Source: Dallia pectoralis
Lineage: Eukaryota; Chordata; Actinopteri; Esociformes; Umbridae
Assembly (NCBI GenBank): GCA_029465975.1
Contig: CM055748.1
Coordinates: 6,689,825 to 6,753,824 of the forward strand
Length of the DNA stretch: 64,000 bases
Direction of reading: 5' to 3'
Shown here: positions 35,200 through 49,100 of the stretch, one piece after another
Numbering within the stretch: the stretch's first letter is position 1
Layout: every line of letters starts with the position of its first letter
Notes under the pieces: generated by a model
What the model saw: the letters and a program-made list of their open reading frames with translations, nothing else
What the model was told of the DNA's origin: nothing
The model's database searches: none
Made by a program: the position numbers and the translations under genes

Positions 35200-37632
35200 G
35201 CCATAACAAATGTCAAAATGTCATGCATGCATTAAACGCACAACAAACAAGACAAAATCAAAAAACAAAACATGAGCAACAATCCCTGTCCCGAGAGACT
35301 TGCACGGCTCAGGCAAGAGGACGCTAAGACATGACACGTTGCATTGGGCCGACCTCACTGTGTGCGATACTAAGGCTTCAGATGAGTCATATAATCAGGA
35401 CAGCACTGCCAACTTTCTCATACAGAGTTGTCAATTGACGTGCTTTAACAACACAAACAACCCTTCGCCCTCTACAGGAAGCCACACACAACGTCATCTG
35501 TGATTCTGGCAGACTGGCAGAGGTTCAAAAGTCGGCCCACGCATTTCTGTTCAAAGCAACACAGGAAAATGAAATACAGGAGGAAAAAAACTTTGGCCGT
35601 ATCTTTCACGAATGTACAGTATTGTGTTTTCGACACATATTAAGTTCTCTTAAATACGTTGTAGATCATATGCACTGCACTTAATATACAACAACAACAA
35701 GGAACAACAACGAAATGTCAAGGAAAAATCTAGAACGGTCCACTAATTCTTTGATTCTTCGCACCGGTTTCCGCAATTTGGTTTAGCATGCAACTGTCAA
35801 AAGGTCCTCAGATTCTAGCCCTATTTCAGCGGACACAGGGCAAACTACAGGTACAACTGTTACCTTCAGAATTGACACTATTACCATGAACAAAAAAAAG
35901 ACAGGGTCCTATTAGAAACAAGTCATGTTATATGTGTGAGACATACTGGAATGCGCATTTAAGGCAAATAAAAGAAAACGAATCAACCGAAAGAGGCAAA
36001 TCAGACAAGCTAAGGCAAGTAACCGCGTGCAAAAGAGGTGGGCACCATTGAATGTTCCGGTTAATAAACACAAATGGTAGACACATGTATAGGGAATAAA
36101 GAAAATACGTTGAAGGCGTTCCCACGGTCACAATGTTACACTGATCCAATAACACTGTTGTTTCGTCGGGACGGACGTGGAGTCTATGGCACTTTTAGTG
36201 GAGCGAGCAACATATACAAAGGTGTATTAGACCAGAAACATTCTAATGCCGAAAATACTCACCTCCCTTTGAATCAAATTTGTCTTATAAGGACTAATTT
36301 CTGAATGATACGCTGTGAGTGCACAACACAATTCACTCTAATATGGCAATCGGTCATTTTTCCTGTTTGTTCTCCATTCTAAAATCCAAGGTGCACTGTT
36401 TGTTTTAGTTGAAACCATAAAAACATACGGATTTGAAAAAAAAATAAATATAGAAATATAGACTTATCAGTCTTGGTCTATTGATGTGCCAAACCAGCGG
36501 GCGCGACTACACACACACATTCATCGTCTTGATTTGACATTCAATGCGTGTACGGTGTGTTAAATGAATGACACCTCCCATAGATGTAGAGGCTGCCTGT
36601 GATGTTGATGACAGAGTTCTTTTCTGCGGGAGGCCAGACAGTGTTTTTGCCCTCGTGGTGCGCGTTTTGTCCTTACGGTCCGTGTTGTCAGAGGGAGACC
36701 TGTTCAACGCTTGTTGGTCCTCCTGGGTTAGCATGCATGGCGGTGCCACTCGAGTTTACAGGCGGTTGTTGTCTTCTGATGCCCTCGGAGTGAACAGGCA
36801 AATAAATAGAATATATTTCTAAGTACTCTAATTACACATATGAATGGTGATATTTTGTCTGGGATGAAACACCAGGTCACTTTAGGTCGATCTGCATGGG
36901 GAATATAACAGAAAATGAATAAATGCAATTTAACTGCAAACACATTTTACAAAATACTTAAACATTGAAAAAAAATATATAGCACTGTTCAACATTCGTG
37001 GTCATTTACAGACGTCCTTGTTTTGTAAGTAAAGCAGTTCTCTCAAAATAACATAGACATTGATCATTAACAATGATCTACATTGTGGTTGGACAATGCG
37101 ATGGTCTTGGGTTGCTATGGTGGTGGTAAATTGGGAGAATAGTACAGTGGAAAAAGGGATCTTGAAGAAGGAAGGCTATCAATCCATTTTGCCAGGCCAT
37201 ACCCTATGAGAGCCAATTTCCTCGTATAATAGGGCAATGACCCAATGCACAGCTCCAAACTATGCAAGACATATTTATGGATGCCAGCACAGACAGGGGA
37301 TCTAAACCCATTGGGCTTTTGTGGTAGCAGCTTGGCCGTATTGGAGGTGCTTCTTAAAGCATGGGGGGAACCTCAACAATTTGACAACCAGAATATCAAT
37401 GGTCTGCAAGGCCACAGCTGCAGGACGCTTTGAAAAAAGGACACAATTATAATCTCAAATCAAAATCAAACCGTGCCAACTTAGATTTCAAATTAATTTT
37501 GCTATATTTTTGACTCTTTTTATGTCTTTTTTTCAAACAAAACAGGGACATTTCTAAGTGACCGGACCTTTTTTATCGCATTGTTATAATATCTTAAAGA
37601 TGTACTGAATCTTACTGTTCTGGGTCGAGACT
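35200..37632 (-). other. mbnl1: mbnl1 3' UTR region, end not defined
   Basis: This is the region downstream of the mbnl1 stop codon. Vertebrate MBNL1 has a long 3' UTR of several kilobases, so much of this stretch is probably transcribed. 36490-36800 is more GC-rich and has open frames on both strands without recognisable domains. No clear minus-strand AATAAA was placed. A Tc1 remnant sits at 37085-37570. Confidence 0.4.
37085..37570 (+). mobile_element. Tc1-like remnant just past the mbnl1 stop codon
   Basis: The DNA follows the last third of a fish Tc1 transposase gene (GGGATCTTGAAGAAGGAAGG, AGCTCCAAACTATGCAAGAC, GGTCTGCAAGGCCACAGCTG) and then the element's end, GACATTTCTAAGTGACCGG. It is the same family as 47373-48230, inserted antisense to mbnl1. 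The 5' half is missing. Confidence 0.8.
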
Positions 37633-37689
37633 TTACATCTGGGTCACATACTTGTGACTAGTCAGATGATCTGCAGATATTAGTGGAAT
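37633..37689 (-). CDS. mbnl1: mbnl1 terminal coding exon, readable in two frames
   Basis: After the acceptor CCCTAG at 37690-37691 the exon reads IPLISADHLTSHKYVTQM and stops at TAA (37633-37635). This is the canonical MBNL1 C-terminus. If the preceding 92-nt exon is skipped, the same DNA is read in another frame and gives DSTNICRSSD, then TAG at 37658-37660. From memory, human MBNL1 has a corresponding short ending of the DTHNICRTSD type. Both frames therefore look functional. Confidence 0.93.
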   Translation of the reverse strand: MPLISADHLTSHKYVTQM

Positions 37690-40143
37690 CTAGGGAAGAA
37701 TATTGGAGTGAAAGAGAGAGAGAAAGAAAAACAGAGGATTGCTGTACCATGTAGAGACTCACAAAGATATTCCTCAAACTTTCTCTGGCCAAGTTTTACA
37801 TTCACATTCGGGGAGCCATCTAACAAAAGCTATATGAATATTCTATTATTAATATATGTTGTATAGAGAGAAATTGAAATGCCTTCTTAGACCTATGCAG
37901 TTATAGGACCACTGTTTACTGTCATCACAGAATGCAAGCGGAGAGAGAAAGCCGAAGATGAGCAAACCTGATTGGCTGTTGCGGTTGCAAAGGGAACACT
38001 TGTGACAGGGGAGGTGGCTGCAGACACAGTGGCGGGTGTAGCACCGTGCATCATGGGTACTTTGGAGAAGGATAGGTCACACAGGTAAATGAACTGAAGC
38101 AACAGGCACGTGTTGGCATCGCAATGGTGATTAGGATAACATTTAATATAGAGGTCCACTTTAAACTGACTTCTAAAATGCTGATGTTGACTACTACAAA
38201 ATAAGCCTGTATATTCATGTCATGCCGTTGTACGATTTACAAGCCAGCCTTTAAAAAAAAATGTGTTAGCAGAGTGGGTTAAGGGAGTTTTGGTTAGTCC
38301 AATAAAAGGATCAGGCTGGGTTATTTCATGCTCAAGCTGTGAGTCTCAGTATTAATGACAAACATGAAATATATGACATCACGCAGTAATGAGGCACTGC
38401 AAGAGGACAGTCGTTCTACCAAGGTCACACAAAAGAATAAGTCAAACAATAAAAAAATTACATTCCCAAAAATTCTTCTTCCAAACAACAAATATTTGTA
38501 ATTCATATTTCGACAAACATTAGACACAACTGAACCTTAACTATCGACACAAATAACATACAGAATATACATGACCCACAGTCCATCCCAATCCAGTTCA
38601 ATGCCACTCTGTCACGGTATGAAATATGAAGTGAAAATATGTGTAATGTTACTGTGACATCTCATTCATTGAACACCTCAACTGCAACTTGCTGTGCATG
38701 ACCATATAAATCCCAGGCAACCAGGTGACCACATCTGTAACAGTTGTCCGCCGTCTTGCGTCTAGTGCAGATAAATTGACGGAGACAAGGACATGATTCT
38801 AGTCAGGACTAATGGCCTGTGCTCTTGGCCTCAGAGTGAAGAAAAATGGCAGCCCCGGTGAGATGGAGAGCGTGATCGAGCGAGATACAAAGGTCATTTA
38901 GGTAGGAAAAAGCGAGCACCTACCAACGCTGGTGGCAGGAGTCATGCACAATATAGAGCCTGCAATGCGTTGTGACAGGAATCGGATCGGAAACGGAGAA
39001 GGAAACACAACCCATTACAAGTGAAGTCTCATCATAGAAAGAGCGTTATTGGTTCCTCGAGTATACGGTACATTACACATGTAATATGTCAACTCAAATA
39101 CAGTCACAGTACACATTTGCGTGGCATCCAGTGACAATCGTTGTAATTGAAGACAATCATTGTCGTGTTAACATTGGCACCTTGTTACAACCAGAATCAC
39201 TGAGGATACAAATACACAGAGCTGAATAGATAAAGTGTCTTCAGTTCTCTTTGTATACACATTGTCTAAGCATGGCGGTCCAATACAGGCAGATGTAAAA
39301 GATCTCAGGAGTAGCATCGGTCACTGAAACCCAATCAGCACTGTGCTATTGTTATTCCGTCGAGGAGGATTGTGGGACATGCGTTAGTCTCTGCTGTGAT
39401 TGGACCGGGCTCGAGCAACTTTGTTCGCATTTTACACGTGGAGTTGCTGAATTGAGGTCTGCAACGGCCGGCTGAGAGGTGAAAGTTCACGGCTTACCTG
39501 ATGGTATAAACTGTTGCTGAAACTGCATGTTGGCCAGCGCCTGTTGATACTGGAACATGCCAGCGGCATTAAACATGGTGGTGGCACCGTTGGCTTTTTC
39601 AAGTGTCGGTCTCTTTGGTAACGGAGGCATAACGGGAGGAAGTCCCTGATACAGGGACCGATGGGAGGGGGAAACACAAACGAAAATACAGAATGGTGGT
39701 GGAATCAATGAGAAACAGAAGGAATCACTGCATTAGAACGACACAATCTTAGAGTAGCAGCGCTTTTGATGTAAAAATAGAGTAGGCAATGGTCAATGCT
39801 AGACTGGCACTTTTAAAACGAGATTGCCTATAGGAACTGAGATAACTAGTAATACAAATAATTATATGCAGTAATCAACATCACCGACAATATAAACATA
39901 ACTAATGTTACAAAAATACTGTTAAACTTGACAGAAGAGACACAGGCTGTTTCACCACGACACATAATGAAATTAACAATCAACTGATTATTTGAAAGAA
40001 ACTGTCGTCAAGGAAAAGATGCACAGCCCAGTCCATGATTAAAAGTAGAGGCCATGTTAATTCTGAAGTCCCTCTACAGGCCCGTCCATCCACCAGAAAA
40101 ATAGTGTGCAAAACTGGACCTAATGACAAACTGTAATAATCAT

Positions 40144-40186
<43 letters not shown>

Positions 40187-43100
40187 GTTTTACGAGTTGA
40201 GAGGAATCGGGCCGCCACATTTACAAAATCAATTCAGAGTAAACAAATATACCCATGTTATTAAGCAAGAACAACACAGTGGCGAAGAACTGATGTCAAA
40301 ACAGCGTGTAAGTATTTCTACATATCTCATGTCATTTCTATGTAGACATAGAAGGAATTATAACATGAACGCATATCCAGTTGAATTATTACATAATACA
40401 TTTCAGTCATACAGCCGATCGATGAAATGTTCATTGAACATTAACTAACTGAGATGTGTTAGCTAGAACATGGTGTTACAGAGCTACATGTCAAGCTAAA
40501 AGGTGAAAGGTCATAGTACCAGGTCAAAGGTTGCGTCGAGGGGTCGCTTCAGTGATTTGACAGCCGACTGATTCTTAATTAGCAGGCAGCGAGCACATGA
40601 CGGCAATGGACCAATGGGGTTCAAGTGCATTAACATAAACCAGCAAGCAGAGGTAGATCATGGAAGCAGCGGTGCAGTTTTGGTTGTTCATAAAAAACAA
40701 AAATACAAACAAACATAAAATCATTGGAATGCAATATACACCAAATTACAAGAGCACAGCATGCAGATTAATGGCTGTAGTGTGGTTAGTTTAAAGACTA
40801 CGACCTGGATAGAATTTACCGGATAGAATTTACAAGTCTTTGGTGAATAATGATGTCTTCAGATCAATTACATCAAGTGAGTTGTCATTTAGTGTTGATT
40901 TTTTCAGGGTAAAGTAACACAGGCACAAGGGTACTGAATCTAGGAATCATTCTTCTTTGACACAACACAAAAAAAGAACTAACTTTCACAGTGAACCACA
41001 AGGGCTGAAACAAACGGACCAAACTAATTACATTGGGCAGAAACGCACAGGTGAGGGGAAACAAAGGGGAACCTGATTGCTAATGGTGAAAGGAAAGACT
41101 AAATACGGGCGTGAGGGAAAACAAAATACCAGGAGAGGGCAAACCTGGACAAGACATCACTGGGAATCATCACAGTACCCCCTCCCAAATCGAGGGCACC
41201 CAAAGGGCCAAAAATCTGATGGAACTGATGGCGAGGGAAAAACAAGGAAATGTTTTATAGTCCCTGCCACCCAACCTGGCTGCTGGCCAGGAGGTGGCCA
41301 GCCTGGCAGATGCGGGGACCATGCCACGTCCCTTCGGCAGGGCCTACGTGAGGCTACAAAGCCCGGCGTGATGTTGGCAGAGGGGTGGCTCCGTCCTCGA
41401 AGCAGGACGCGCCGCTGATGAAGGCAGAGGCTTCACCCCAGAGGCAGAAGATGACTCAGAATGTAGGGAGGCTTCATCCTCGAGGCAGGATGTGTGGGAC
41501 TCCGTCCAGACGTAGGAAGGAAAGATGAAATTGAGGGAATCTCCGCTCCCAGGACAGCACGTATGACCAGAGCTTAGGGGTGCTCCGCCCATAACTATTG
41601 CAAAATAATCCGATGAAGGTCATGTTTGTGCAGTCACTTTCAGACAGCTGACTCATGGACTTAAATTCATTGTGTCAAGAGAGGCCTATAGATACCTTCA
41701 TGTCATCGTGGGGTTCTGAGAGACTTCTATGAGCATCATTCAGTCAGCTTTTGGCCTGAATTTGATTGGACAACATATGATATATATTTATCGTGGTCTG
41801 GGCTTTTTTCTGTTTGAAGATGAGCCATCAGACAGTGACATGGTGATTTTTTAATTGCTTGAAATTCTTCATATAACTGTGACACCTGCTACCGCCACTA
41901 GTCAGGGCATCGACACTCCTGCTACCACCACCACACATCAGTGCTCACAATCACCAGAGTACTAACACCTGTTACCAATTATCACTTGTATATATATATA
42001 GTTCCTGTACCTCAGCTCATTGTGAGGTATTGTTTGTTTGTGCAGCGTTACTGAGCCACTTTTCCTCACCATTTTGGTATTCAAGTATACCCTGGTTTCT
42101 GATCCATGCCTGTCTGTGATGTTTTTTCCTTTAGCCAGTCTGTTGAGCAGCACTGATGAAGGCAATATCAACTATATAGAAGACAAAGGGGAGTCTCTAC
42201 AGAGAACGTCAAAACGATAAAGTGTATCTTACGACTAATGCGCAAATTTCGCCGACTGATATCAAAATCATACAGTATTGCTTTTAAATTTGACCCTTAT
42301 TCAGCAATAGTGTGATCTCAGCAAGTAGATAATGGCGTTTGATTTTGTCTCAAATGTGTGATGACCGATTTGCGTGTGTAACGTACTTGAGACTGCAAGA
42401 TTGCAGGACGCAGGCACAGAGGTGTACAAACAGAGGTTCTTTAATTCAGGACGTCTTGAACTTCGAGGTCGCAGGACTCAGGCACAGAGGTGTACAAACA
42501 GAGGTTCTTTAATTCAGGACGTCTTCAACGTCAGGGTTGTAGGACTCAGGCACAGAGGTGTACAAACAGAGGTTCTTTAATTCAGGACGTCTTGAACTTC
42601 GAGGTCGCAGGACGCAGGCACAGAGGTGTACGAACAGAGGTTCTTTAATTCAGGACGTCTTGAACTTCAGGGTTGCAGGACGCAGGCACAGAGGTGTACA
42701 AACAGAGGTTCTTTAAGTCTTGAACTTCAGGGTCGCAGGACGCAGGCACAGAGGTGTACAAACAGAGGTTCTTTCATTCAGGACGTCTTGAACTTCGAGG
42801 TTGCAGGACGCAGGCACAGAGGTGTACAAACAGAGGTTCTTTAATTCAGGACGTCTTGAACTTCGAGGTTGCAGGACGCAGGCACAGAGGTGTACAAACA
42901 GAGGTTCTTTAATTCAGGACGTCTTGAACTTCGAGGTCGCAGGACGCAGGCACAGAGGTGTACAAACAGAGGTTCTTTCATTTGGGACGTCTTGAACTTC
43001 AGGGTTGTAGGACTCAAGCGCAGAGGTGTACAAACAGAGGTTCTTTCATTCAAGACGTTCAACAAAGGACCCTTAATCCAAGACATTGTGAACATAAAAG

Positions 43101-46100
43101 GCTCCAGCAACATTATGTTACATTTTGATACCTGTTCTCTGCTAAAAGCACTGGCGCTGATAACCTGACTGGATTCCACTTTATACAATAAAATACAATT
43201 CCAGACTGAGGGAAATATGTATGCTTGGCAAGGCTATAAAAACTGTGTTGACTTCGTTTCAGTGTCTCTAAAGTTTCAACACTGGGGAATTTGCTAAAGC
43301 CAGTACATGAGAACTACTAGCTTAACCTTATATGTTTTGCCGTACAATTACAGCTCCAATAAGCATATCGCGATATATACAGATGTAATGTTTAGGACAA
43401 CGTGAGCTACACAGCATGTGGCAACTGTCGAAGGACCAAACGGCAGCAGGAAACGGGAGGATCACACATTTAGTATTTCACAATGAAGCTTTTAGCTGCT
43501 TTATAGCACCAGTTGTCCTTTTGTCCTGCCGAGTCGTCTAAGGTATTTTGTAAAGATTGGAGGTGTGTGTGTGTGTGGAGGGGTAGGGAGCTTGGAATGT
43601 GTGCCAAGGGAAAAGAAAGGTCAGAGTGAGAGAGAGACATGATTGGAGGAGCAGGGGACATGTTTTGGTGGGGCTGGATAGGAGTGGCTTGGCGGGGGCA
43701 CGGACGAATACATACCATTGCGGCAGCGACGGCAGCCTGGTTGACCTGGTGTTGCGTGGCCTTGATCTTGGCCTGCAGGTGGGCGGGCGGGTGGAAGTAT
43801 TTACACTTCTCCCGGGAGCATCGGCCCTTGATGTAGTCCATGCAGACTGTCACTGTGTTGTCGTTGGTGTCAATCATGGTGCTCTCTGAGGGGTGGGCGA
43901 AGCGGCAGTCGTTCTCCCCCCGCGTGCAGTTACCTCTTTGGTACTCCCGGCACACCTGAAGAAAGTGGGAGCATACATGAACGCGCACGCGGACACACAA
44001 TTCAACAGAAAAACGAAGAAAACGTGCTGTTTCATAAAACCATGCACGGTTCTGATACGTGGTAACACTGTATGTAACACCAAGATGTAGAAATGTAAGT
44101 CCATATTACACAACTGCCGTGGGCAGGGAGGGCCAATCAATTACTAACAGGAACAAATGAATGAAAAAAAATGCATAATTAATTTTCCAAATAACAGATA
44201 ACACTAGTTAGTGTCCCAAATGAACAGCATATATGCTAATTGTTTGTATACTATGTTTTCCCTCAGTTAATCATTCAAGCGTCAATATATTATTAATATT
44301 TTTATTCGACCATGACCATGACAAACAAAATTCATAATATTCTGTTCCTGAGTTCTCCAGGAGGGGGCAGCATCTCCATGGTCAGGCTAAAACTGGCATC
44401 TCAACCGACCTCAGTCTTTGTCTGTTTTTTTCTTCTCCAAGGCGGAGGTCAAACAACAAACAATTGATTGGATTTGTGTGACTGTGCGCGTGCGATGGAT
44501 GTGACTTTTCTGAGGAAACACTAGCTTTTCAGGCCGACCTCAAAGTCTAAAACAAAAGGGCAGAGTTATTAGGATCTTACCTGTATCAGCCTCCAATATC
44601 CACAGGCGCGCTTTCTCACGTCCACAACACTTGCGTGTGAGTGATTGAGCTAGAGCTAATGACACAGCAGAGCAGGTCCCATATATACACACTTACTCAC
44701 ACACTCACTCATTTCTCTCTCTCATCCACCACAGCAGCACCATTGAAAAAGTATGCCTTGTTGTCGGGCAGATGTTATAAAAGAGGGAGGGAGCGAGAGA
44801 GGAAGAAGAAAGAGAGAGAGAGAAAGAAACAGAGAACGAGAGTGGGTATTGGATAAGCAGGGGAAGACAGATGGAGATGGTCGATCTAGGGGGATAGAAA
44901 AGATAAAGTCTCTTGAGAGAGGGAGATTTAGAGGACAGGGTGAGCCAAAGAAGAGACAGCAGTGGAATTTAAAGACAGTAAGGAGAGAGAAATAGGGGTT
45001 ATATTGCCTATCGCTCTCTCTCAATAACAGCTATCGTTGCCCTGATTTAACATTATGGAATTTACCGCAGGGAGATCTGAAACCGTGGGGAAGCTCCCAG
45101 TTGGCTAACAGCTAACAATTAAAGAGCTGAGCAAAAGTAGGGATTGGCAGACCGAAGACTGAGAGCTCAAATTCTAACGAAGGGTCATTATTTATGCGTT
45201 TGTAGTCAATAATTTAGATAAACCAACATAATTCTGTGTGATGCCGAGCTACAGTCCACTGACACGTATTCCCCTTGAACTTGCTGAAGGCCTCGTATCG
45301 CCATAACGCAGGTAAGATTTTGTAGGTGTCACTTATTAAGATCTCAGACTCTGCAGCGTGTGAAGCCTATTCCCCTTAAAAAAAGTATGAAACAGAACAA
45401 AAGCGGTGTAAGAAAATCTGAACATTGTGAGCTACGTTTCCTTCAAGTAGAAAAATATGAGTGGTCAAGCTATATTACCTCGAAAACTCCAACACATACA
45501 CGATACTCCAACCTCAAGCAAATGACCCACAATCATTTATAGATTGATTAGAGAGTGGCTGGTATGTGACGCGGGGACAAATAATTATTATTCCGTTTAT
45601 TATAAATGACATGTTATGATAGAGAGGAACATATGACTGCCCCTTTTCCTGAAGTGTATTTATAGTAAACCTATTTCTTGTCGAATGAGGCCAGAGCAGG
45701 GTCTGTAAAAGTAGAACTTGTATGGCGTTTCCAGATAGAGACTACTGAGCCAACAGCCAATTTCCTCTTGGAAATTATAACAAATGGCGAATAGGTCATT
45801 TTCTTCAGGAGGGACAGTGGGTAGAGCCAAGTGAGAGCTGGTGGGTATCGTAGCATGTTTTCGTCAGGAAGTATACATGTGCAATAACACAATCTTCTTC
45901 TTCATGGTCTTCTTCACACATTTTTTAGACCTCTGCTTGTTTCTATGTCCATCTCGAGGGGAAGAACGAGAAGTAGTGAAATCAGATGTCCAATTCCTGA
46001 GGAAATGGTCAGACTAAGTTGACCCAGATCCTTGTTCTTCCATAAGCTCCACTTCCTGGACACTGGTCTGCCCTTTAACCTCTGCCACTCTCCTTCACTT

Positions 46101-49100
46101 ATTACAGTAACCAGCTGGCTATATACTGATTTCCATCTCTCTCCATCTTCCATCCTGACTGATTCTCTGATTCTCTCCTGAGACCTCCTACACACCACCT
46201 GGATTAATTTAACTGGCTGTACCGAGCCACGTTCCCCGCATCAACCCGGTTCCCCCTATTCTGCCAGCTCTCCACGTGTGAACCATGAACCCATTTTCCG
46301 TTTTGCCGTTGTCAAATCATGAATGGGAATCTCGAAGAGTATGCAGGTCGCACTTTGAAAGTGCTGTCTTTCGTTTCATAACGTGATGATGTGACGTCAA
46401 TGATTTCACATCATTTAGAAAACTGGTTTGAATCAATATATATGTATATATTGATCACCTAAAGTGCTTGTTGGACAGTCTCTCAGTGAACACGACAGTC
46501 TCACTCGGGGAGAGCCGGGTTCTGGTGACACCAACGCAGTGTAACCCGATTATATTGCCATTCACACACGAATGCAAGTTGTTAGAATTGCGAAAGAATA
46601 ATTTAGAAAAAAAACAAACAAACAAGTTCAGTCCAAGGTGAAAACACCAAAATTCGGAAACGCTAATCAATTGCGGGCGCACGCTATAAACATTGTACGT
46701 GCCGAACGTCAGTAGCAGGTTTTAAAGTGACGTTTACTAACAACTCCTCTGAAGAGAGCGACGTTGGCTTGTGCAGGTCGTTACATCTCACCTCCAGTCT
46801 GTCTGTCCTCATGAGTTTCTGTGCAGTGACCGCAGCGGCGGAGGGCATGGGTAGGTTTGGGTTGCTGGTCACCAGGACCGGGGTGTTGGTCATGAGCTCA
46901 GCGGGCATCAGGGTGGTTGACACTGGGCCTAGGTACGGGTTGAATGCTGCACTGGCATTGGCGGCAAGGCTGGGCGTGATGGAGAACAAAGGCTGTAGGG
47001 AGACAAGAGCAAAAGACGTCAGCGTTAACCGGTTCTGTCAGGTTTTCAGTTAGATATGGGGGCGATATGGGGGAGTGCTAGACGTCAGAGAAGAAAGAGT
47101 CAATGAAAAAAAAGTTAGGAGAAATATAATACTGTGAGAGAGAAACAAGGCAAATAGAGAAAGGCTGCGTGCTCGTTTGATGCCTGCGACTCCTTCACTC
47201 ATGAATAGTCATTGCCGTATGTTATTGTGTGGAGCCACACTTATTACACCCCCAGGACTGAGAAGGGATCAGAGGGTATGTATACTCTAAAGTGTATACT
47301 CTAAAGTGTATACTCTAAAGTGTATACTCTAAAGTGTATACTCTAAAGTGTATACTCTAAAGTGTATTTATATACACCGTGTTCCAAATTAGTAATATAA
47401 TTATATTTTACACTGATTTTCTAGTTTGAGAAACGTAGACGCCTTATGGGTCCTCAACTGGCAGGTTCAAATATTATCACGTGCTAAACGTCAGTCTCAT
47501 CATCAACAGGGAAGAATGGATGATGGTCATCAATGCTGAGTTGCAAAGAAAAATATATATCTCAGGCCGGCCAAACGAAGAAACATACAAGATGGGCAAG
47601 TGAACACAATCACTGGACATACATTAAATGGAAAAATATATATGGACAGAAGAACCCAAGTTCGACGTCTTCTGAACATTCGTAAGATGTAGACCAAATG
47701 AAAAGATGCTGGAGGAGGAGTGCTTGATGCTCTCTGTCAAGCATTTTGGAGGCAATGTGCTGGTCTAGGGGTGCTTTGGTGGAGGTAAAATAGGAGATTT
47801 GTACAGGGTAAAAGGGATCTTGAAGAAGGCAATCACTCCATTCTGCAACACCATGCCATACCCTGTAGACGGCGCTTGATTGGAGCCAATTTCCTCCTAT
47901 AACAGGACCCAAAGAGCTCCACAGCTCCATACTACGCAAGAGGTATGTAGGGGAGAAGAAGTCAGCTGGTATTTGGTCTATAATGGGTTAGCTAGCATAG
48001 ACACAACTTTGGAGCTGTTCTGGGAGCAGCAAACGCGCATGGTACGTAAGAAGTTCCCATCAAGGTGAATCTCAGATTACCTCAACAAATTGACTACTAG
48101 AATGCCTAAGGCCTGCAAGGCTGTAAATGCAAATGTAAAAGTCAAATTTTTTGTCTATTTAAGTGTAATTTAAAGTATTTCATAGAACTTTTAAACTTTC
48201 ATGGTGCCACCCGTGGAAATACAGGGACTTTCCTAATAGAGAGATAGATATATAGAAAAAAAGAGATGATTCGTGATGATGGACTCCTAACTTAAAAAAA
48301 TACAGCCAATTGCTCTCCTTAAACAAAACAGCATTGTATTTAAACGTAGCAGCACTCACTCCTGTCCCGTGTGGACAGTCATAGGCCTCGTCAGGCCGTG
48401 CTGAACAATTTTCAAAGCCTGAGGCAGATCTGCTGTGATGCTGCTTTGTGACGCATAGCTTCGGTTGCACGAGTGCACATCCTCATGCATATTAATGTGT
48501 CTTCGAGCCCTGTTACGGTTTCAGAGAGCTACTGGCAGATGTGATGCGCGAGCGTGGACACGGTGAGTCTGTACGGGCTGACGTGGCAGGCGGTTCGTTT
48601 TCGTTCCTCACTTCAGGCTATGATTTTGCGGCCAGACGGCCAGGGACACCAAGTGATTCATGGGACGACGTAAGCCCAACCTGGACATCTACCTCCTACT
48701 GAAACATCAATGTATCCTAGTGCAGATTACCTGCAGTGTTTTTATCGCCTGAAGATGTTCAGGACGTCTGCAGGCGTCTCTTTGTATTATTCCAAATATT
48801 ATTCCCTTCTTTAGGTGATGACGCAAGGTGATGTCATGGAATATCAAAGCAATGATGTCATGCTTAAGGACCAGAGATGTACATGGTAAAACAACCATAC
48901 TCTCCTTAATGTAATTGTGTGGCTTGATTATTTATTAATAACACAAACGTTGCCTATATTCAGTGAAACGTCGTTGAATAAAACAAGTACCGGTACTCCA
49001 CTGAGATGTTTTGGTATTCTCTTTGAGCGTAGAATGCGCGAGGTTTTTGACTTTCATTCTACACGTCACCTACCCTTCTCACCGAATGAATGCAATTCAT

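Noticed and set aside
36507..36822. 80- and 84-residue frames as an alternative mbnl1 C-terminal exon
   Set aside because: No resemblance to known MBNL1 ends, and the canonical terminal exon with stop is already found at 37633-37689.
42374..43188. Repetitive frames over the mbnl1 intron minisatellite
   Set aside because: The 68-bp period is not a multiple of three; frames shift from unit to unit and carry no domain.
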